Assembly (NCBI GenBank): GCA_016789745.1
Contig: JAEUQF010000223.1
Location: 1 to 33,482, forward strand
DNA length: 33,482 nt
Direction of reading: 5' to 3'
Source: Bryobacterales bacterium
Lineage (GTDB): Bacteria; Acidobacteriota; Terriglobia; Bryobacterales; Bryobacteraceae
Shown here: one piece after another, positions 31,396 to 33,482 of the stretch
How the letters are laid out: each line of letters starts with the position of its first letter
Numbering within the stretch: the first letter of the stretch is position 1
Notes under the pieces: generated by a model
Seen by the model: the letters and a program-made list of their open reading frames with translations, nothing else
Database searches by the model: none
Told to the model about the DNA's origin: nothing
Translations under genes and position numbers: made by a program

Positions 31396-33312
31396 ATGCT
31401 TACCACTGTGTTATTGGTGGGACTCGGCGCGATCATTCTTGCGGCCGTCATTGTCCTGCCGTCGCTTGTTCGAATAGCGCCTACGGAAGTAGGCCTCGTT
31501 ACGAAACGCTTCTCCCAGAAAAAGCTGGCCGATGACAATCCGATCGCCTTTGATGGCGAGGCGGGTTATCAGGCGGACCTGCTGATGCCCGGCATGCGGT
31601 TCCGGCTGTGGCTGTTGTACGCCGTGGAGAAACATCCCTGGGTGCAGATCCCGGCCGGTCAAATCGGCGTTGTCATCGCTCAGGCCGGCCAGCCGCTCCC
31701 AACCGGCGCGAAATCCGCCGTTTACCGCGACAAGTTCGGCCAGTTCGCCGACCTGCGCACGTTCATCAAGGAAGGCGGGCAGAAGGGCGTGCAGCGTCCG
31801 GTGCTGTCGCCTGGTACCACGCTGCCTATCCACCCAATCGGTTTTGTGGTGATCACGCGCGACCGTGTTTACGGCGTGCCCGTTTCGGTGCAGTTGCGCC
31901 AGCATTCCGGCAAGCTCACTCCAGCCGACTTCGGCCTAAATCCATCGGACCTGGAAGTGGTCCGGATCGGTCGTGGCGAGGCGGAGCAGCGCGATATGGT
32001 CGGGATTGTGACGGCGCTCGAAGGCGATCCACTGCCAAGCGGGGATATCGCCAGCAGGTTGAACGCCTATCGCGACATCGAGCAGATGGAGCACTCCAAT
32101 GCTTCCGATGCCGACGTCATCGAACGGCTGCTGGGCAGTCGCAACGAACTCCACAACAACTACCAGAATTTCCAGGCGTTTGTGGATCATGGTGGGCGCA
32201 TCGGCCTGCAGCATGATCCGCTGCTGTATGGCGCCTATACGCTGAATCCGTACCTCATCAAAGTGGAAAAGGTGCCCATGCTGGTGGTGGAACAAGGCCA
32301 GGTGGCGGTGGTGAAGTCGTACGTCGGCCTGACGCCCAAGGATACCTCCGGGCCCGAGTTCAAGTTCGGCAGCCTGGTGCGGCCGGGCCATCGTGGCATC
32401 TGGCAGGAACCGCTGCGGACGGGCAAGTATCCCATCAACCCGTACTGCTATCGGGCGGAGATTGTGCCGACGGCAATTCTCACGCTGAACTGGGCCGACC
32501 GCGTGTCGACGGCCCACAACCTGGACGCCAAACTGGAGCAGATTGTCGCCAAGAGTACGGAAGGCTTCGTGTTCAAGATCGACCTGCAGGTGCAGATCCA
32601 CGTGCCGGACACCAACGCGCCCCGTGTGATTTCGACGGTGGGCACGATTCGCAACCTGGTGGATGAGGTGTTGCAGGCGGCGGTGGGCAATCACTTCCGC
32701 GACACGCTGCAGAGCATGCCGGCGGTGCGGTTTATCGAGACTCGCCAGGAGGTGCAGCGTCAGGCGCTGCAGCACATCCGCGAGCAGCTCAACACCTATC
32801 ACGTGGAAACGCCCGGGGTTTACATCCAGGACGTGGTTTTCCCGCAGGACATGGTGGAAGTGTTGACGCGGCGTGAGATCGCCAAGCAGGAAGTGGCGAC
32901 GTTCGAGCAGCAGCGTATGGCGCAGGAGCAGCGGATCAAGACCGAGCAGGCGCGCGGTACGGCCGATATGCAGGCGGACCTGGCGAAGGCCCGGGTGGGT
33001 GTGGAGATCCGGACGAACAACGCCAATGCCAGGAAGGCGGAGGCCGATGGCGAATCCTTTTATATCGAACGGACGGGTACGGCGAAAGGCGCCGAGGTGC
33101 GGGCGGTGGGTCTGGCGCGGGCCGAAGGGTACGACGCGCAGGTGAAGGCTTTCGGCGGCACGACGGCGACGATGGTGGTGAACGCGATTGAGGCGTTGGC
33201 CAAGAGCCAGGTGCCGATCATGCCGGGGATCCTGGTTACCGGCGGCTCGACATTGGAGGCGCTGGCGGCGGCGGCTCTGCAACAGCTGGGCAGTACACGG
33301 GCTGCGAAGTAA
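31396..33312 (+). CDS. SPFH-domain (flotillin-like) membrane protein
   Basis: A 638-residue flotillin/prohibitin-like scaffold. AAGGAAGG (31383-31390) precedes the ATG and settles the start against the open frame from 31294. An N-terminal membrane span (LTTVLLVGLGAIILAAVIVL, about 2-22) runs into IAPTEVGLVTKRF. SPFH-type segments are recognisable at about 75-130 (VQIPAGQIGVVIAQAGQPLP) and 295-480 (VVEQGQVAVVKSYVGL, NPYCYRAEIVPTAILTLNW), so the SPFH region appears interrupted or duplicated by an insert of about 170 residues. The C-terminal coiled coil (about 490-570) is Ala/Glu/Arg/Gln-rich, as in flotillins. Such proteins form membrane microdomains. It lies between the YlxP-like gene and rbfA. 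Confidence 0.88.
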   Translation: MLTTVLLVGLGAIILAAVIVLPSLVRIAPTEVGLVTKRFSQKKLADDNPIAFDGEAGYQADLLMPGMRFRLWLLYAVEKHPWVQIPAGQIGVVIAQAGQPLPTGAKSAVYRDKFGQFADLRTFIKEGGQKGVQRPVLSPGTTLPIHPIGFVVITRDRVYGVPVSVQLRQHSGKLTPADFGLNPSDLEVVRIGRGEAEQRDMVGIVTALEGDPLPSGDIASRLNAYRDIEQMEHSNASDADVIERLLGSRNELHNNYQNFQAFVDHGGRIGLQHDPLLYGAYTLNPYLIKVEKVPMLVVEQGQVAVVKSYVGLTPKDTSGPEFKFGSLVRPGHRGIWQEPLRTGKYPINPYCYRAEIVPTAILTLNWADRVSTAHNLDAKLEQIVAKSTEGFVFKIDLQVQIHVPDTNAPRVISTVGTIRNLVDEVLQAAVGNHFRDTLQSMPAVRFIETRQEVQRQALQHIREQLNTYHVETPGVYIQDVVFPQDMVEVLTRREIAKQEVATFEQQRMAQEQRIKTEQARGTADMQADLAKARVGVEIRTNNANARKAEADGESFYIERTGTAKGAEVRAVGLARAEGYDAQVKAFGGTTATMVVNAIEALAKSQVPIMPGILVTGGSTLEALAAAALQQLGSTRAAK

Positions 33313-33328
33313 CCGCCAGATAGTGTCT

Positions 33329-33359
33329 GGGGCGGGAGAATGCTAGGTTTTCCCGCCCC
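33329..33359. other. Strong GC hairpin between SPFH gene and rbfA
   Basis: GGGGCGGGA (33329-33337) and TCCCGCCCC (33351-33359) form a perfect nine-base stem, which a G-T and two A-T pairs can extend. No T-run follows on either strand, so it is not a classic terminator. It may slow readthrough into rbfA or stabilise the SPFH mRNA 3' end. Confidence 0.55.
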
Positions 33360-33383
33360 GAATTGCTAGACTCGCAATCAGAT

Positions 33384-33482
33384 ATGGACCCAAGGCGCAA
33401 CCAGCGTGTCGCCGAGGCCTTGCGCGAAGAACTATCGGAGATGATCGCCTTTGAACTGGCCGATCCCAGGCTGCAAGGCGTT
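33384..33482 (+). CDS. rbfA: Ribosome-binding factor A, N-terminal part
   Basis: The window ends inside this gene after 33 codons. The visible start has the RbfA pattern: a basic MDPRRNQRVAEALREELSEM, then IAFELADPRLQGV, matching the first helix and the conserved D-P-R of the family. RbfA is a KH-type protein that helps mature the 5' end of 16S rRNA in the small ribosomal subunit. No Shine-Dalgarno is seen; a TAGACT box (33367-33372) lies 11 bases before the ATG, and an ATTGC/GCAAT inverted repeat surrounds it. The closeness to a YlxP-like gene supports the call. Confidence 0.85.
   Translation, partial: MDPRRNQRVAEALREELSEMIAFELADPRLQGV

Noticed and set aside
1..33482. CRISPR arrays, tRNA or rRNA genes, complete insertion sequences or prophage genes
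   Set aside because: No regularly spaced repeats, no cloverleaf-like gap sequence, and no transposase, integrase or phage proteins were found.

Overview
The window is GC-rich, densely packed bacterial chromosome with genes on both strands. Two DUF1549/DUF1501 gene pairs, a PEP-CTERM protein, an exported TPR-CHAT protein, an ECF sigma/anti-sigma pair and a KHGLYA-motif protein together suggest an Acidobacteriota genome of the Solibacter/Bryobacter type. That assignment is inference from gene content; no rRNA or other marker fixes it.

Layout, left to right. 1-328: the 3' end of an M24 (Xaa-Pro) peptidase gene. 342-6157, all minus: an operon-like run reading DUF1549/DUF1553 protein, DUF1501 protein, ECF sigma factor, RskA-type anti-sigma factor and a lower-GC orphan. 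The middle three genes are joined by TGATG and ATGA overlaps. 6318-9366, minus: a second DUF1549 + DUF1501 pair. 9480-12713, plus: a very large secreted TPR/CHAT protein. 12722-13951, minus: DNA polymerase IV. 14106-14861, plus: a KHGLYA-motif protein. 14862-15226: a gap holding one copy of a dispersed repeat whose other copy is at 6238-6279. 15227-16108, minus: a PEP-CTERM protein with a hairpin-rich leader. 16271-20830, minus: acyl-CoA synthetase, DUF1385 membrane protein, prfA and prmC. 20927-22726, plus: a DUF4347-like (caspase-fold-like) protein and a short CoA-transferase. 22713-23906, minus: an MFS transporter. 24012-24710, plus: an exported repeat protein with a C-terminal CXXCH. 24825-28705, plus: hrcA, grpE, dnaJ and an SDR, with no dnaK between grpE and dnaJ. 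28763-29749, plus: a small acidic protein and an FkbM methyltransferase. 29752-31008, minus: an M20-type peptidase. 31019 to the end, plus: a DUF503 (YlxP-like) gene, a flotillin/SPFH gene and the start of rbfA.

How the genes fit together. Housekeeping pieces (prfA-prmC, hrcA-grpE-dnaJ, the YlxP-like gene and rbfA) alternate with lineage-type accessory genes. The envelope-directed DUF1549/DUF1501 proteins are coupled to a sigma/anti-sigma switch. Two unrelated proteins with a caspase-like His/Cys pattern lie about 8 kb apart. No complete mobile element, CRISPR array, tRNA or rRNA was seen. The observations most worth following are the DUF4347-like protein, the sigma-coupled DUF1549/DUF1501 operon, the small protein ending in Gly-Gly, and -10-like boxes placed so close to several start codons that leaderless mRNAs are likely.
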